A stretch of DNA of 64,000 nt. Origin: Sporolactobacillus terrae DSM 11697 (GTDB lineage: Bacteria; Bacillota; Bacilli; Bacillales; Sporolactobacillaceae). Made by a program: the position numbers and the translations under genes. Shown piece after piece: positions 36,391-45,719 of the stretch. Below the pieces are notes generated by a model that had not been told where the DNA came from, did not search any database, and worked only from the letters and a program-made list of their open reading frames with translations. The stretch lies in contig NZ_JFZC01000089.1 in NCBI RefSeq assembly GCF_000648615.1, positions 87,597 through 151,596 of the forward strand. Reading direction: 5' to 3'. The first letter of the stretch is position 1. The number at the start of each line of letters is the position of its first letter.

Positions 36391-37152
36391 ATGAGACGAA
36401 TGACGATTGCTGAACTTAAAACGAGATTATCGGATGGTATTAGTCTAAGTGAAGAGGAGCAGCAGCAGCTTCGTACCGATTCGCGTGCGGGTGTCCGGCA
36501 GCTCTTGGTTAAATGGGAGAAGAAACGCGCACATCTGCAAGCTCTCGTTGAACGGTACCATCAAATGAATCACTTTGAGAACGAAGCTCGGCTGGCTGGT
36601 GCGCAACGAGTTGCCGGCATTGATGAGGCAGGTCGCGGTCCGCTGGCCGGCCCGGTTGTGGCAGCCTGCGTTGTGCTCAAACCTGAGACGGTGATACCGG
36701 GGATTAACGATTCAAAACAACTCACTGCGGCAAAACGGGACTTCTTATACGATCAAATACGTGAATCCGCAGCGTTTTACGGGATCGGAATTGCATCGGC
36801 TCAGGAAATCGATGCAATCAATATTTATCAAGCGGCCAAAAAAGCAATGGTACGGGCAGTCAAGCAAATGGATCGCCAGCCGGATCATTTGCTGATCGAT
36901 GCGATGGAACTACCGCTAGACATTCCGCAAACGTCACTGATCAAAGGTGATGCGCGCAGCAACTCCATTGCAGCAGCGTCCATTCTGGCTAAAGTAACGC
37001 GGGATCGTTTGATGTGTGATCTTGATTCCGTTTATCCCGGATACGATTTTGCATCTCATAAAGGATATGGAACAAAAGCTCATTTAAAGGCGATCGAGCG
37101 CTTAGGCACATGTCCGGAACACCGAATGACCTTTGCGCCCCTTAAATCGTGA
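36391..37152 (+). CDS. rnhB: Ribonuclease HII
   Basis: This 253-residue enzyme removes ribonucleotides embedded in DNA. An N-terminal helical extension (about 1-70), as in other Bacillales RnhB, is followed by GIDEAGRGPLAGPVVAA with Asp78 and Glu79. LLIDAMELPL supplies another acidic residue, and KGYGTKAHLKAI is near the end. GGGGAAG precedes ATG 36391; ATG 36400 is an alternative. It is 68 bases after rbgA and 24 before ylqG. Confidence 0.95.
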   Translation: MRRMTIAELKTRLSDGISLSEEEQQQLRTDSRAGVRQLLVKWEKKRAHLQALVERYHQMNHFENEARLAGAQRVAGIDEAGRGPLAGPVVAACVVLKPETVIPGINDSKQLTAAKRDFLYDQIRESAAFYGIGIASAQEIDAINIYQAAKKAMVRAVKQMDRQPDHLLIDAMELPLDIPQTSLIKGDARSNSIAAASILAKVTRDRLMCDLDSVYPGYDFASHKGYGTKAHLKAIERLGTCPEHRMTFAPLKS

Positions 37153-37176
37153 ACACGCCTATGAGAAGGTGATTGT

Positions 37177-38706
37177 GTGAACTTCCAGCCTTATGCAATC
37201 AGTCAAAGCCAAATGATCGGTGCCTATGCTCCGGAACAAATACTGCGCGGCAAGGTTCTTGAACTGCTTCCCGACCGAACCGCCATTGTCCGGCTTGGTG
37301 CAAAGCAAATCGTGGCAAAGGTTGCAGCTGTGGAACCGCCATTGGAAATGGGAAAGGAATACTTATTTCAGCTTGAGCAAAAGCCAAATGAAGTGCGTGC
37401 GAAGCTGATTGCGCGCACACCTTCTGCATCGTTTACGGAACATGTACATAATGCAGCTGATTCGGTCACTCAGGCCCTCGACTTGAAAAATGATGGATTG
37501 ACCCGAAAAATTGTTCAATTCTTTCTCGATCACAACATGCCGGTCTCGCGAGAACCGATTCAGCATGTGCGTGCGCTATTATCGATGAGTCGGGATTTAG
37601 CGACAGACTTGCAAGCAGTTCGCTGGCTGCAAGAGAAGCAGCTGCCGCTTTCAGAATCCTTTTTTAAAGCTGCCCGGGCATTGTCAGGGTCAGATCCGAT
37701 ACAGACGCAGCTCAATCAGTTGATTCAAGTGGTTGAGCAGATGCAGTCAGATCATCCGGCCATCCAAAAGTTGAAAGCCGCACTGCACGCTTTCATCGAC
37801 TTCCCTCCGCAACAGGCGATTGCAAAATTCTTGCATCAAATCGGTGCTGAGAAGAGCGGTACGTTGTTAACGGAATATCTGTCGACCCAAGCAGGCACCG
37901 CTCACACAAACGATCTTAGACCAGCTGTCGCTTCATTTATCGCTGGGGCCAATGAACCCAAAGCACTTGCTATACTGTTAAACAAGATGAGTCTGAAACA
38001 AACGCCACAACAATTTTTTGAAAACTTTTTCACATTTGTCACAGAACATTCGGAAATTAAACAACCGTTTCATGCAGGTGATGGGGAAAACTTATTTTTC
38101 ACGATGCTTAAGAAATTGGGATTCGACTACGAATTTCGGATCGGTCAACAGCAAGAGGCACAGACAAAAGAAAGCAGTTTGCCTTTGGATACCTTGAAGG
38201 GGCACTTGGTTGCAGTTTCCCAAAATCAGACAATGCCGCAATCAGTTCGTGAAACAGCGCAGATGATTGTTCAAAAGATTACCGGGCAACAATTGCAACT
38301 GGCAGCAGCTGATCCATTTGTTGCACAGTTTTCTTTGCAGATTCCCGTTCCCCATAATCAATCGCTGACGAATGTGTCGGTATATCTTGAAAGCAAACGG
38401 GACAGAAAGGGAAAGTTGGATCCGGATTCATGCACCATTGCACTATTACTTGACCTCGCACATCTGAAAGAAACCTTGATCACGCTGTATAGTCAAAATC
38501 GCTGCTTGTCAATCAATATACAAAATGATCACATGGATGTGCGCCCCTTTTTAAAAGCTGGAGAATCTCTGCTGAGTAAACGGCTTGCAGCCTTGGGTTA
38601 CCGATTGCTTTCCTTGTCTCAGTCTGCCCAAATTGATGAACAGCTAAAAAAAAGAGTGTCTGAACCGCTCACCCAAACCACTTATCGTATGGATGTGGAA
38701 ATATAA
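37177..38706 (+). CDS. ylqG: YlqG-like, FliK-related large protein
   Basis: This 509-residue soluble protein occupies the ylqG position. It has no signal or membrane segment and is rich in Gln and Leu. The C-terminal half (SLQIPVPHNQ, SVYLESKRDRKGKLDPDS, LKETLITLYSQNRCLSINI) resembles the C-terminal domain of flagellar hook-length control protein FliK. The start GTG 37177 has AAGGTGATT upstream. It shares one base with ylqH, which encodes an FlhB C-terminal-like protein. Pairing a FliK-like with an FlhB-like protein outside the flagellar operon suggests an export-switch-like or regulatory pair, but the function is unknown. Confidence 0.75.
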   Translation: MNFQPYAISQSQMIGAYAPEQILRGKVLELLPDRTAIVRLGAKQIVAKVAAVEPPLEMGKEYLFQLEQKPNEVRAKLIARTPSASFTEHVHNAADSVTQALDLKNDGLTRKIVQFFLDHNMPVSREPIQHVRALLSMSRDLATDLQAVRWLQEKQLPLSESFFKAARALSGSDPIQTQLNQLIQVVEQMQSDHPAIQKLKAALHAFIDFPPQQAIAKFLHQIGAEKSGTLLTEYLSTQAGTAHTNDLRPAVASFIAGANEPKALAILLNKMSLKQTPQQFFENFFTFVTEHSEIKQPFHAGDGENLFFTMLKKLGFDYEFRIGQQQEAQTKESSLPLDTLKGHLVAVSQNQTMPQSVRETAQMIVQKITGQQLQLAAADPFVAQFSLQIPVPHNQSLTNVSVYLESKRDRKGKLDPDSCTIALLLDLAHLKETLITLYSQNRCLSINIQNDHMDVRPFLKAGESLLSKRLAALGYRLLSLSQSAQIDEQLKKRVSEPLTQTTYRMDVEI

Positions 38707-38990
38707 TGGTACATTCTGAACGAAAGAAGAAAGCTGTTGCACTGAGTTATCAAAAAGGAGAAGATCAGGCGCCGCGGGTCGTTGCTAAAGGAGATGATCA
38801 ACTGGCGGAGCGTATCATTATGGAGGCGAAACAGCATCATGTTCCTATTCAAGAAGACCCTGAACTTGTCTCAGTACTTGGGCAGCTCGACTTGGAACAG
38901 ACGATTCCGCCTGAACTCTATCAAATCGTTGCGGAATTATTTGATTTCATCTATACTGTGGATGAACAAGTTTCAGAAAAAAAAGAATGA
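38706..38990 (+). CDS. ylqH: YlqH, stand-alone FlhB C-terminal-like protein
   Basis: This 94-residue protein aligns with the cytoplasmic C-terminal domain of FlhB. VALSYQKGEDQAPRVVAKGDD corresponds to VALKYDKKEMDAPKVIAKGAD of the FlhB encoded later in this window, and IPPELYQIVAELFDFIY matches its end. The self-cleaving NPTH motif that precedes this region in FlhB is absent, as are all membrane helices. The ATG shares one base with the ylqG stop. In B. subtilis sucCD follows; here a 152-base gap leads to dprA. The function is not known. Confidence 0.88.
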   Translation: MVHSERKKKAVALSYQKGEDQAPRVVAKGDDQLAERIIMEAKQHHVPIQEDPELVSVLGQLDLEQTIPPELYQIVAELFDFIYTVDEQVSEKKE

Positions 38991-39142
38991 AAAAATAATT
39001 TGACCTCATTTTGACTGCCGTTTGCTACTTCCGCTTAGGTGCCCTCATGCTCTAATCGCTTACCTGATTTCGCTTGATCCCTTCTTTTATTTGTTTAATC
39101 GTTTTTATTGTACACTACTTTTTTGTATTGGCAGGTGTGTCC

Positions 39143-40021
39143 ATGGATCACTTTACACGTGAATTAATTGTCCTCAATCATTGTCGCGGAGTGGGCAGAA
39201 AGATGATTTGGCGACTGTTGCAACGAGATCCGAATTTAATCCGCTTCCGCAACTATTCAACACGTGATATCCAGCAATTTTTTCATTTATCTCAAGCAAA
39301 AGCAACGATTTTTGTTGACGATCTTCATCAGCTAGACGCCAATAAACTGCTGTCAATGCTTCACGCACAGCAGATTACCCCCATATCCTTTCAACATTCA
39401 TCGTATCCTAAATTATTGAAGCATATTTTTGACCCGCCGTATTTAATCTATGCCAAAGGAAATGTTTCGTTATTAAATGAAACAAAAATGCTAAGTGTAG
39501 TAGGTACGAGGCATCCAAGTCGTGAAGCACTTCAGATTATTAACAAAATTGTCGTTCCGTTAATTAAGAGTGGGTGGACCATTGTCAGCGGAATGGCGAT
39601 GGGAATCGATGGGATGGCGCACCAGCAGGCATTGGCGCATCAAACGATTGCCGTGCTTGGTTCCGGACTGAACCACCCTTACCCAAGGCAGAACCATTTC
39701 CTGTTCAAACAGATGTGTGCTGCGCAGCTTGTGATCAGTGAGTATCCACCTGATGCCCGGCCGGAACGTTGGCGTTTCCCAGAACGAAATCGAATCATAA
39801 GCGGAATGACATTGGGAACATTAGTGATTGAGGCAAAAGAAAAGAGCGGTTCGTTAATTACTGCTGATCAAGCCCTTGATCAAGGTCGTGATGTGTTTGC
39901 GGTTCCGGGCTCTATTTTTAAGGAAACCTGTGGTGGAACGCATCGTCTTATTCAGCAAGGCGCGAAACTGGTCTGTGATTGGCAGGATATTATCCAGGAA
40001 TTAAATTGGAGAATGGAATAA
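39143..40021 (+). CDS. dprA: DNA-processing protein DprA (Smf)
   Basis: This 292-residue Rossmann-fold protein binds single-stranded DNA and loads RecA during transformation. Motifs include SVVGTRHPSREA, VSGMAMGIDGMAHQQAL, VLGSGLNHPYPRQN, SEYPPDARPERWRFPERNRIISG and the acidic helix VIEAKEKSGSLITA. A short SAM-like region is at the N terminus, and the winged-helix extension seen in some DprA is absent. ATG 39143 follows CAGGTGTG; a reading from 39074 would add a hydrophobic stretch not seen in the family. The 152-base gap before it lacks sucCD. Confidence 0.93.
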   Translation: MDHFTRELIVLNHCRGVGRKMIWRLLQRDPNLIRFRNYSTRDIQQFFHLSQAKATIFVDDLHQLDANKLLSMLHAQQITPISFQHSSYPKLLKHIFDPPYLIYAKGNVSLLNETKMLSVVGTRHPSREALQIINKIVVPLIKSGWTIVSGMAMGIDGMAHQQALAHQTIAVLGSGLNHPYPRQNHFLFKQMCAAQLVISEYPPDARPERWRFPERNRIISGMTLGTLVIEAKEKSGSLITADQALDQGRDVFAVPGSIFKETCGGTHRLIQQGAKLVCDWQDIIQELNWRME

Positions 40022-40088
40022 TATTACGAAAAGAGGCCGGCGATTCGGCTTTCCTTACGGATCATTGACCTTGCAGTCCTGTTAATGT

Positions 40089-40117
40089 TTGACAAAGCTT
40101 TCATCAATCATTACTAT
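40089..40117 (+). promoter_or_regulatory. SigA promoter of topA
   Basis: A perfect TTGACA (40089-40094), a 17-base spacer, and TACTAT (40112-40117). It lies 41 bases before topA. Confidence 0.78.
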
Positions 40118-40158
40118 TAGTGAAGATTTGACTATTCACAGAAAGGGGGAGAACAATC

Positions 40159-42246
40159 ATGAATGATTATCTCGTCATTGTCGAATCTCCCGCTAAAGCG
40201 AAAACAATAAAGCGTTATCTTGGTTCAAAATATGAAGTGAAGGCATCAATGGGGCATGTTCGCGATCTGCCGAAAAGTCAGATGGGCATTGATGTGAATG
40301 ATCACTTTAAGCCGCGTTATATTACGATTCGCGGAAAAGGACCAGTGCTCAAAGAACTGAAAAGTGCCGCAAAAAAAGCGAAAAAAGTATACCTTGCAGC
40401 CGACCCCGATCGCGAAGGAGAAGCAATTGCATGGCATCTTGCTCACAGTCTTGATATCGATGATCATTCCGCCTGCCGCGTTGTTTTTAACGAAATTACG
40501 AAACCGGCGATTAAGGCAGCGTTTAAAAAGCCGCGTACGATCAACATGGACTTGGTTGATGCACAACAAGCAAGACGTATTCTCGATCGGCTTGTCGGTT
40601 ATAACATTAGCCCACTTTTATGGAAAAAGGTGAAAAAAGGGCTGAGTGCTGGACGTGTTCAATCGGTCGCACTGCGTATGATCATGGAACGCGAAAAAGA
40701 AATAAAAGCATTCGTTCCGGAAGAATACTGGTCGATCGGCAGCTCCTTTCGAGTCGGCGACGAATCGTTTGAGGCTGCATTCTACGGCATTGACGGAAAA
40801 AAGAAAGAATTGAAAACTGAGGATGATGTAAAAAACGTCCTCGCAAAGATAAAGGATCAAACGTTTACCGTTCAAAACGTTCAGAAGAAAGAACGCCTGC
40901 GCTATCCGGTTGTGCCCTTTACGACTTCCTCGCTGCAGCAGGAAGCTGCGAGAAAGCTGAATTTCAGAGCGCGAAAAACCATGATGATTGCGCAGCAGCT
41001 TTACGAAGGAATTGCGCTTGGCAAACAAGGCAGCACCGGACTCATTACTTATATGAGAACAGATTCTACACGCATTTCCGAGGTTGCTAAAACGGAAGCA
41101 AAATCCTTTATTTTTGAGAATTACGGCGAAAACTATTATAATAATAAACCTCAGAAAGCTAAAAAATCGGAAAATACACAAGATGCCCATGAAGGTGTGC
41201 GTCCCACCTCTGTATTGAGGCAGCCAAAGGAAATAAAAGACTATTTGAGCCGTGATCAATATAAGTTGTATAAGCTTATTTGGGAGCGCTTCGTTGCAAG
41301 TCAAATGGCACCGGCAATTTTGGATACAGTACGTGCAGATCTTGAACAGAACGGGGTTATATTCCGGGCATCAGGTTCTAAGGTTAAATTTCAAGGGTTT
41401 ATGAAGGTTTACGTTGAAGGCAGTGATGATCCGAAAAAGAAGACTGCTGCAAAGGCTAAAGAGAATGATCTTCCTGAACTGGAGAATGGAATGCAAGCGC
41501 TGCAAGATCAAACAGATCCGAAACAGCATTTTACCCAACCGCCGCCACGCTATACCGAAGCAACACTCGTGAAAAAAATGGAAGAAATCGGAATTGGTCG
41601 GCCTTCTACCTATGCACCGACGATTGATACGATTCAGCGACGCAACTATGTGACAATGGACGCGAAGCGATTTGTGCCTACTGAACTAGGCGAGGTCGTA
41701 CTGAATCTGATTGTTGAATTTTTTCCTGAAATCATAAATATTGATTTTACGGCTAAGATGGAAACAGATTTGGACGAAGTTGAAGAGGGCCAAAGAAACT
41801 GGATTACTCTGATTGATCATTTCTATGAGGACTTCTCAAAGCGGCTGGCCAAAGCTGAAAAGGAAATGCAGTCGGTATCCATTAAAGATGAGCCTGCAGG
41901 CATTAAATGTGAGAAATGTGGGCATGAAATGGTTTATAAGATGGGAAGGTTCGGCAAGTTCCTTGCATGTTCCAACTTTCCGGAATGCCGAAATACAAAA
42001 CCAATATTGAAGAAAACAGGTGTACCGTGCCCAAAATGCGGTAAAGGTGAGGTCGTTGAGCGCAGAAGCAAAAAAAGGCGTATTTTCTACGGATGCGATC
42101 GTTATCCTGAATGTGACTTTGTCTCATGGGACAAACCGATTCAGCGCAAGTGTCCAAAATGTGATTCCTATTTGGTTGAAAAAAAGACGAAAAACGGCAA
42201 ATCCGTTGAGTGTCCGAAATGCGACTATAAAGAAGAGGCACAGTAA
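40159..42246 (+). CDS. topA: DNA topoisomerase I
   Basis: This 695-residue type IA topoisomerase relaxes negative supercoils. The Toprim domain (about 3-120) has [10 protein letters not shown] and [15 protein letters not shown]. The catalytic Tyr298 lies in [11 protein letters not shown]. The C terminus carries three zinc-ribbon units with CxxC pairs (CEKCG, CPKCG, CPKCD). GAAAGGGGGAG precedes ATG 40159. Length is close to the B. subtilis enzyme (691). It is followed by trmFO after 34 bases. Confidence 0.96.
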   Translation: MNDYLVIVESPAKAKTIKRYLGSKYEVKASMGHVRDLPKSQMGIDVNDHFKPRYITIRGKGPVLKELKSAAKKAKKVYLAADPDREGEAIAWHLAHSLDIDDHSACRVVFNEITKPAIKAAFKKPRTINMDLVDAQQARRILDRLVGYNISPLLWKKVKKGLSAGRVQSVALRMIMEREKEIKAFVPEEYWSIGSSFRVGDESFEAAFYGIDGKKKELKTEDDVKNVLAKIKDQTFTVQNVQKKERLRYPVVPFTTSSLQQEAARKLNFRARKTMMIAQQLYEGIALGKQGSTGLITYMRTDSTRISEVAKTEAKSFIFENYGENYYNNKPQKAKKSENTQDAHEGVRPTSVLRQPKEIKDYLSRDQYKLYKLIWERFVASQMAPAILDTVRADLEQNGVIFRASGSKVKFQGFMKVYVEGSDDPKKKTAAKAKENDLPELENGMQALQDQTDPKQHFTQPPPRYTEATLVKKMEEIGIGRPSTYAPTIDTIQRRNYVTMDAKRFVPTELGEVVLNLIVEFFPEIINIDFTAKMETDLDEVEEGQRNWITLIDHFYEDFSKRLAKAEKEMQSVSIKDEPAGIKCEKCGHEMVYKMGRFGKFLACSNFPECRNTKPILKKTGVPCPKCGKGEVVERRSKKRRIFYGCDRYPECDFVSWDKPIQRKCPKCDSYLVEKKTKNGKSVECPKCDYKEEAQ

Positions 42247-42280
42247 TCGTCTGAAATGATTAAAGAAATGAGGAAGATTA

Positions 42281-43588
42281 ATGGCAGGACAATCAGTCAA
42301 TGTTATCGGTGCCGGGCTAGCAGGCAGTGAAGCAGCATGGCAGATCGCAAAAAGAGGCATTCCAGTTACACTCTACGAAATGCGCCCGAAAAAGCAGACA
42401 CCGGCGCATCATACGGATAAATTTGCGGAACTTGTATGCACCAACTCGCTTCGATCAAACAGTCTTACCAATGCGGTTGGCATCCTTAAAGAAGAGATGC
42501 GTCGCCTTGACTCATTGATTATTGCCGCTGCCGACTCCGCAGCAGTTCCGGCAGGGGGAGCCCTTGCCGTTGATCGTCATGATTTTTCCGGGATTGTCAC
42601 AAGTAAACTAAAAGAATTGCCGAATGTAACCGTAATAAATGATGAGGCGGCAACCATTCCGCAGGCGCCGACGATCATCGCTACCGGTCCATTAACCTCT
42701 GCATCGCTATCAGAAGAGATAAAGCGTTTGACGGGTGAAGATTATTTTTATTTTTATGATGCTGCAGCACCTATTATTGATGGGGAAACGATTAATCGTG
42801 ATAAGGTTTATTTAAAATCACGGTATGACAAGGGCGATGCGGCGTATTTAAATTGTCCGATGAACAAGGAGGAATTTGAGGCATTCTTCCATGAGCTGAC
42901 GACTGCTGAGACCGCTCCTTTAAAAGCGTTTGAACAAGAGAAGTATTTTAGCGGCTGCATGCCCGTTGAAATTATGGCAAGGCAAGGCGCAAAAACCCTT
43001 TTGTTTGGTCCTTTGAAACCGGTCGGTCTAGAAGATCCTAAGACCGGCAAGCGGCCGTACGCGGTTGTGCAGCTGCGGCAAGACAATTCTGCGGGTACAC
43101 TTTTTAATATGGTAGGGTTCCAAACGCATTTGAAATGGGGCGAGCAGAAACGTGTCTTTCATCTGATTCCTGGTTTGGAAGATGCAGAGATTGTGCGTTA
43201 TGGTGTGATGCATCGAAATACATTTCTTAACGCTCCATCTTTACTCAAGCCAACGTATCAGACAAAGGTGAACGATAAGCTGTTTTTTGCAGGGCAAATG
43301 ACCGGTGTTGAAGGCTATGTGGAATCGGCAGCTTCAGGACTAATTGCTGGAATCAATGCAGCGCGTCTCGCAGTGGCAGAACTGCCCATGAAATTCCCAA
43401 AAGAAACTGTAATTGGCAGTATGGCCCACTACATTACAACGGCCAGTTCAAAGAATTTTCAGCCGATGAATGCAAACTTTGGTTTATTGCCACCGTTGAA
43501 TGAACGCATTAAGGATAAAAAAATACGTGGAGAACGCTATGCTGCACGAGCGTTAGACAGCCTCAATGATTTTGTTATAAAATTATAA
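42281..43588 (+). CDS. trmFO: Methylenetetrahydrofolate-tRNA-(uracil-5)-methyltransferase TrmFO (Gid)
   Basis: This 435-residue flavoprotein makes m5U54 in the tRNA T-loop using methylene-tetrahydrofolate and FAD. The N-terminal FAD motif reads [14 protein letters not shown]. Then come [22 protein letters not shown], and near the end [19 protein letters not shown] and [17 protein letters not shown] precedes ATG 42281. In B. subtilis xerC (codV), hslV (clpQ) and hslU (clpY) follow; here 491 bases without a gene separate it from codY. Confidence 0.95.
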   Translation: MAGQSVNVIGAGLAGSEAAWQIAKRGIPVTLYEMRPKKQTPAHHTDKFAELVCTNSLRSNSLTNAVGILKEEMRRLDSLIIAAADSAAVPAGGALAVDRHDFSGIVTSKLKELPNVTVINDEAATIPQAPTIIATGPLTSASLSEEIKRLTGEDYFYFYDAAAPIIDGETINRDKVYLKSRYDKGDAAYLNCPMNKEEFEAFFHELTTAETAPLKAFEQEKYFSGCMPVEIMARQGAKTLLFGPLKPVGLEDPKTGKRPYAVVQLRQDNSAGTLFNMVGFQTHLKWGEQKRVFHLIPGLEDAEIVRYGVMHRNTFLNAPSLLKPTYQTKVNDKLFFAGQMTGVEGYVESAASGLIAGINAARLAVAELPMKFPKETVIGSMAHYITTASSKNFQPMNANFGLLPPLNERIKDKKIRGERYAARALDSLNDFVIKL

Positions 43589-43757
43589 ATATTATTGCTA
43601 ATTTAAATACCGTGTGCTAACATAAGTAAGCAGGATTTGTCGGTTTAGCGAGTTTTCCTTGATCATCATAACTATAGATGTTTTAATACGAGAATTTTTG
43701 ACCATTTATAGATTTTATAGAAACAGTAATGGATGACACAGACCGAATCAGGGGGCT
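43589..43757. other. Gene-free stretch after trmFO
   Basis: This is the first part of the 491-base gap that replaces xerC-hslV-hslU. It is AT-rich with no ORF longer than about 20 codons and no recognisable remnant of xerC or hslVU. I see no other feature in it. Confidence 0.5.
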
Positions 43758-43804
43758 CAGTACAATGGGGGGGTGCCTGCCCATCGTATTGCGGCTTTAT
43801 TTTA
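43758..43804 (+). terminator. Imperfect hairpin, possible trmFO terminator
   Basis: CAGTACAATGGG pairs with CCCATCGTATTG (one G-T pair, one mismatch) around a G-rich 10-base loop, followed by CGGCTTTATTTTA. The T run is interrupted, so it may be a weak terminator or another structured RNA. Confidence 0.4.
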
Positions 43805-43904
43805 TGAAAGCGTATAAAGATTCAATATTCTGACGAGACTGCAAGCGATGCTTCTTTGCATTGCAGATAGGGTACACGGTTTGAAAACTTCTTGGTTGGG
43901 AAGA

Positions 43905-43933
43905 TTGACTACAATTTTTGGAAAACTAATTAT
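43905..43933 (+). promoter_or_regulatory. Candidate promoter of codY
   Basis: TTGACT (43905-43910), a 17-base spacer, and AATTAT (43928-43933; four of six matches to TATAAT). With xerC-hslVU absent, codY needs its own promoter and this is the best candidate in the gap. Confidence 0.5.
43913..43927 (+). promoter_or_regulatory. CodY-box-like sequence inside the codY promoter
   Basis: AATTTTTGGAAAACT matches 12 of 15 positions of the CodY consensus AATTTTCWGAAAATT. It lies exactly between the candidate -35 and -10 boxes, where bound CodY would exclude RNA polymerase. This suggests negative autoregulation. Confidence 0.5.
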
Positions 43934-44079
43934 GTTTAACCCAATAGAACAGATTCGATTCATTTGCTGCGGTCTGCATTTAAAAGCGGATGGCAAATGG
44001 ACTCATTAGGATTGTACAAGTAGTTGTTTCTCAGCCAAACACTTTAACTCAGTATTTGTTGTTTTTAGGAGGAATTATG

Positions 44080-44856
44080 ATGACGTTGCTTGAAAAAACT
44101 AGAAAGATTAATCAATTATTACAAGGTACTAAAACACAGGTTGATTTTAATGAAATGGCGCAAACGCTGCGCGATGTCATTCAAACCAACACGTTTGTTG
44201 TCAGCCGTCGGGGAAAAATTTTGGGTATGTCTTTGAAACTGGAATTTGATAACGAACGGATTCAAAAGATGTTTGAAAGCAGGCAGTTGCCTGACGATTA
44301 TACTCAGAGCTTGTTTTCTGTAGTCCAAACTTCGTCTAATATTGATGTGGACAGTGAATTCAGTATTTTTCCTGATGAAAATAAGGAACTGTTCAAAAAT
44401 GGTTTGACAACGGTCGTTCCGATTGTAGGTGGCGGCGAACGTTTAGGAACTTTAATCCTTTCGCGTCTTGGAGAAACATTCGCCGACGAGGATCTCATCC
44501 TTGCAGAGTATGGGGCAACCGTTGTTGGGATGGAAATCCTGCGTGAAAAAACCGATGAGGTTGAAGAAGAAGCACGTGAGAAAGCGATCGTTCAGATGGC
44601 AATCGGATCGTTATCGTACAGCGAACTTGAAGCAATTGAGCATATTTTCGAAGAGCTGGACGGCAAGGAAGGTTTGCTGGTTGCAAGTAAAATTGCCGAT
44701 CGAGTCGGCATCACGCGTTCGGTCATTGTCAATGCACTGCGCAAATTAGAAAGTGCCGGCGTGATCGAATCACGTTCACTCGGAATGAAGGGTACTTATA
44801 TTAAAGTACTGAATGATAAGTTCCTTTATGAGCTGAACCGAATCAAGGGCGAATAA
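44080..44856 (+). CDS. codY: Global regulator CodY
   Basis: This 258-residue repressor senses branched-chain amino acids and GTP and controls nutrient-limitation genes. An N-terminal GAF domain (about 1-150; [29 protein letters not shown]) is linked to a winged helix-turn-helix at about 203-236 ([24 protein letters not shown]), nearly identical to B. subtilis. AGGAGG lies six bases before ATG 44080 and three before ATG 44077; 44080 is preferred. It is unlinked here from hslVU, with its own candidate promoter and CodY box upstream and a terminator behind. Confidence 0.96.
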   Translation: MTLLEKTRKINQLLQGTKTQVDFNEMAQTLRDVIQTNTFVVSRRGKILGMSLKLEFDNERIQKMFESRQLPDDYTQSLFSVVQTSSNIDVDSEFSIFPDENKELFKNGLTTVVPIVGGGERLGTLILSRLGETFADEDLILAEYGATVVGMEILREKTDEVEEEAREKAIVQMAIGSLSYSELEAIEHIFEELDGKEGLLVASKIADRVGITRSVIVNALRKLESAGVIESRSLGMKGTYIKVLNDKFLYELNRIKGE

Positions 44857-44886
44857 GCTTCGAAAAATCATAGCTTTGGTGTCATC

Positions 44887-44929
44887 AAAGGACCTTTGGC
44901 AATTTATAAATTGCCAAAGGTCCTTTTTT
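44887..44929 (+). terminator. Terminator of codY
   Basis: A perfect 20-bp palindrome (AAAGGACCTTTGGCAATTTA and its complement, no separate loop) is followed by TTTTTT. It ends one base before the group II intron sequence starts. Confidence 0.9.
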
Positions 44930-44930
44930 A

Positions 44931-45067
44931 GTGCGCCCGGCATGGACGATAACTTGGCGGTGTAAGTCCGTCGTAGGCCGTAGCGGTCGGAACTACTAGC
45001 TGAGGACAAGGGTGTCTCCCGTGAGGGAGAATCTGAAGGAAGTCTAAAGCAAAGTGCTGAACTGATG
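44931..45067 (+). mobile_element. 5' remnant of a group II intron, class C-like
   Basis: The sequence opens GTGCGCCCGGCATGG, then GGCGGTGTAAGTCCG, then CAAGGGTGTC, GAGGGAGAATCTGAAGGAAG and GCAAAGTGCTGAAC. This order matches domain I of bacterial class C introns such as the Oceanobacillus O.i.I1 intron (from memory). Class C introns insert just downstream of intrinsic terminator hairpins, and this one begins one base past the codY terminator. No reverse transcriptase/maturase gene and no domain V are visible, so it is a dead fragment. Where it ends is unclear; similar-looking structured sequence may continue at 45216-45340. Confidence 0.72.
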
Positions 45068-45073
45068 CATCCA

Positions 45074-45215
45074 TGACCCGCTTGAGGGGCGCGGGACACC
45101 TGCGGGATCACGCTTAGTTGATGTGTGCCAACGAGACCCCGCAGATGCCTGCCTGTCTGAGGAGGTTCGCGGTGCGCCCGCGGCAAGCAAGTAACCGAAG
45201 CGACGATTCAGCACT
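45074..45215. repeat. Bacillaceae-type structured intergenic repeat
   Basis: CTGCGGG (45100-45106) pairs with CCCGCAG (45138-45144), followed by GAGGAGGTTCGCGG, GCCCGCGG and AGCGACGATTCAGC. The pattern 'CTGCGGGA ... GACCCCGCAG ... GAGGAGGCTC ... CCCGCGGAAAGCG' recurs between genes in many Bacillaceae (established from memory, no name assigned here). It appears to interrupt or abut the intron remnant. Confidence 0.5.
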
Positions 45216-45719
45216 GAAAAGACACGACTCCATCACACATGGCTGAAGATTAGGGATCGGACGCTGCTAAAGGCGTGTCCTGTGCTCGACGCGGAAGTCA
45301 ATGCATGCTGGGGAAGTAAGGACCAGGTGTTTTTCCCCCAATTTTCCTTACAAGTAAATAAGGCTTATGACTTTGGATTTGCCGATACCAGCTTAATCAG
45401 TTCGAATACATAAGGCAAGACGCCTGCGGAGCGGATCTGTTGATCGCGAGCGACGCAAATCTCTGCCTGCAATCATTCGCAGTAAAGGCAAGGGCCAGTA
45501 AGGTAGAAGCAGCAGTTTTACGATGCTTTTGCGATGAATTCAATCAAATATAGCATCTGATTATTGAGAATAAACCGAAAGTTTGGACAGGTAGTTCATA
45601 AGACCTTTTTTTATTTTTGGGTAAAAATCGAAAACGCATACATTGAATGTTTTTTATGCTTAATATGGAAAACAATGGAAATTCAAGAGTCAAAACGCCC
45701 ACAAAAAAATGCTTGTGTC
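45216..45719. other. Gene-free stretch upstream of the fla/che operon
   Basis: No ORF with a ribosome site is present. 45216-45340 is GC-rich and may be more of the decayed intron. 45412-45429 (AAGGCAAGACGCCTGCGG) matches the start of the repeat at 35265. From about 45540 the sequence becomes AT-rich. Confidence 0.45.

Noticed and set aside
40028..40060. GGCCG/CGGC hairpin after dprA as a terminator
   Set aside because: The stem is short and bulged and the T tract is broken; support is too weak to list.
40618..41304. A 228-codon minus-strand frame inside topA
   Set aside because: Antisense to conserved topoisomerase motifs, with no recognisable domain or ribosome site.
44776..45186. A 136-codon minus-strand frame across the end of codY and the intron remnant
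   Set aside because: It runs through the codY terminator and an RNA-like region, so it is not a gene.
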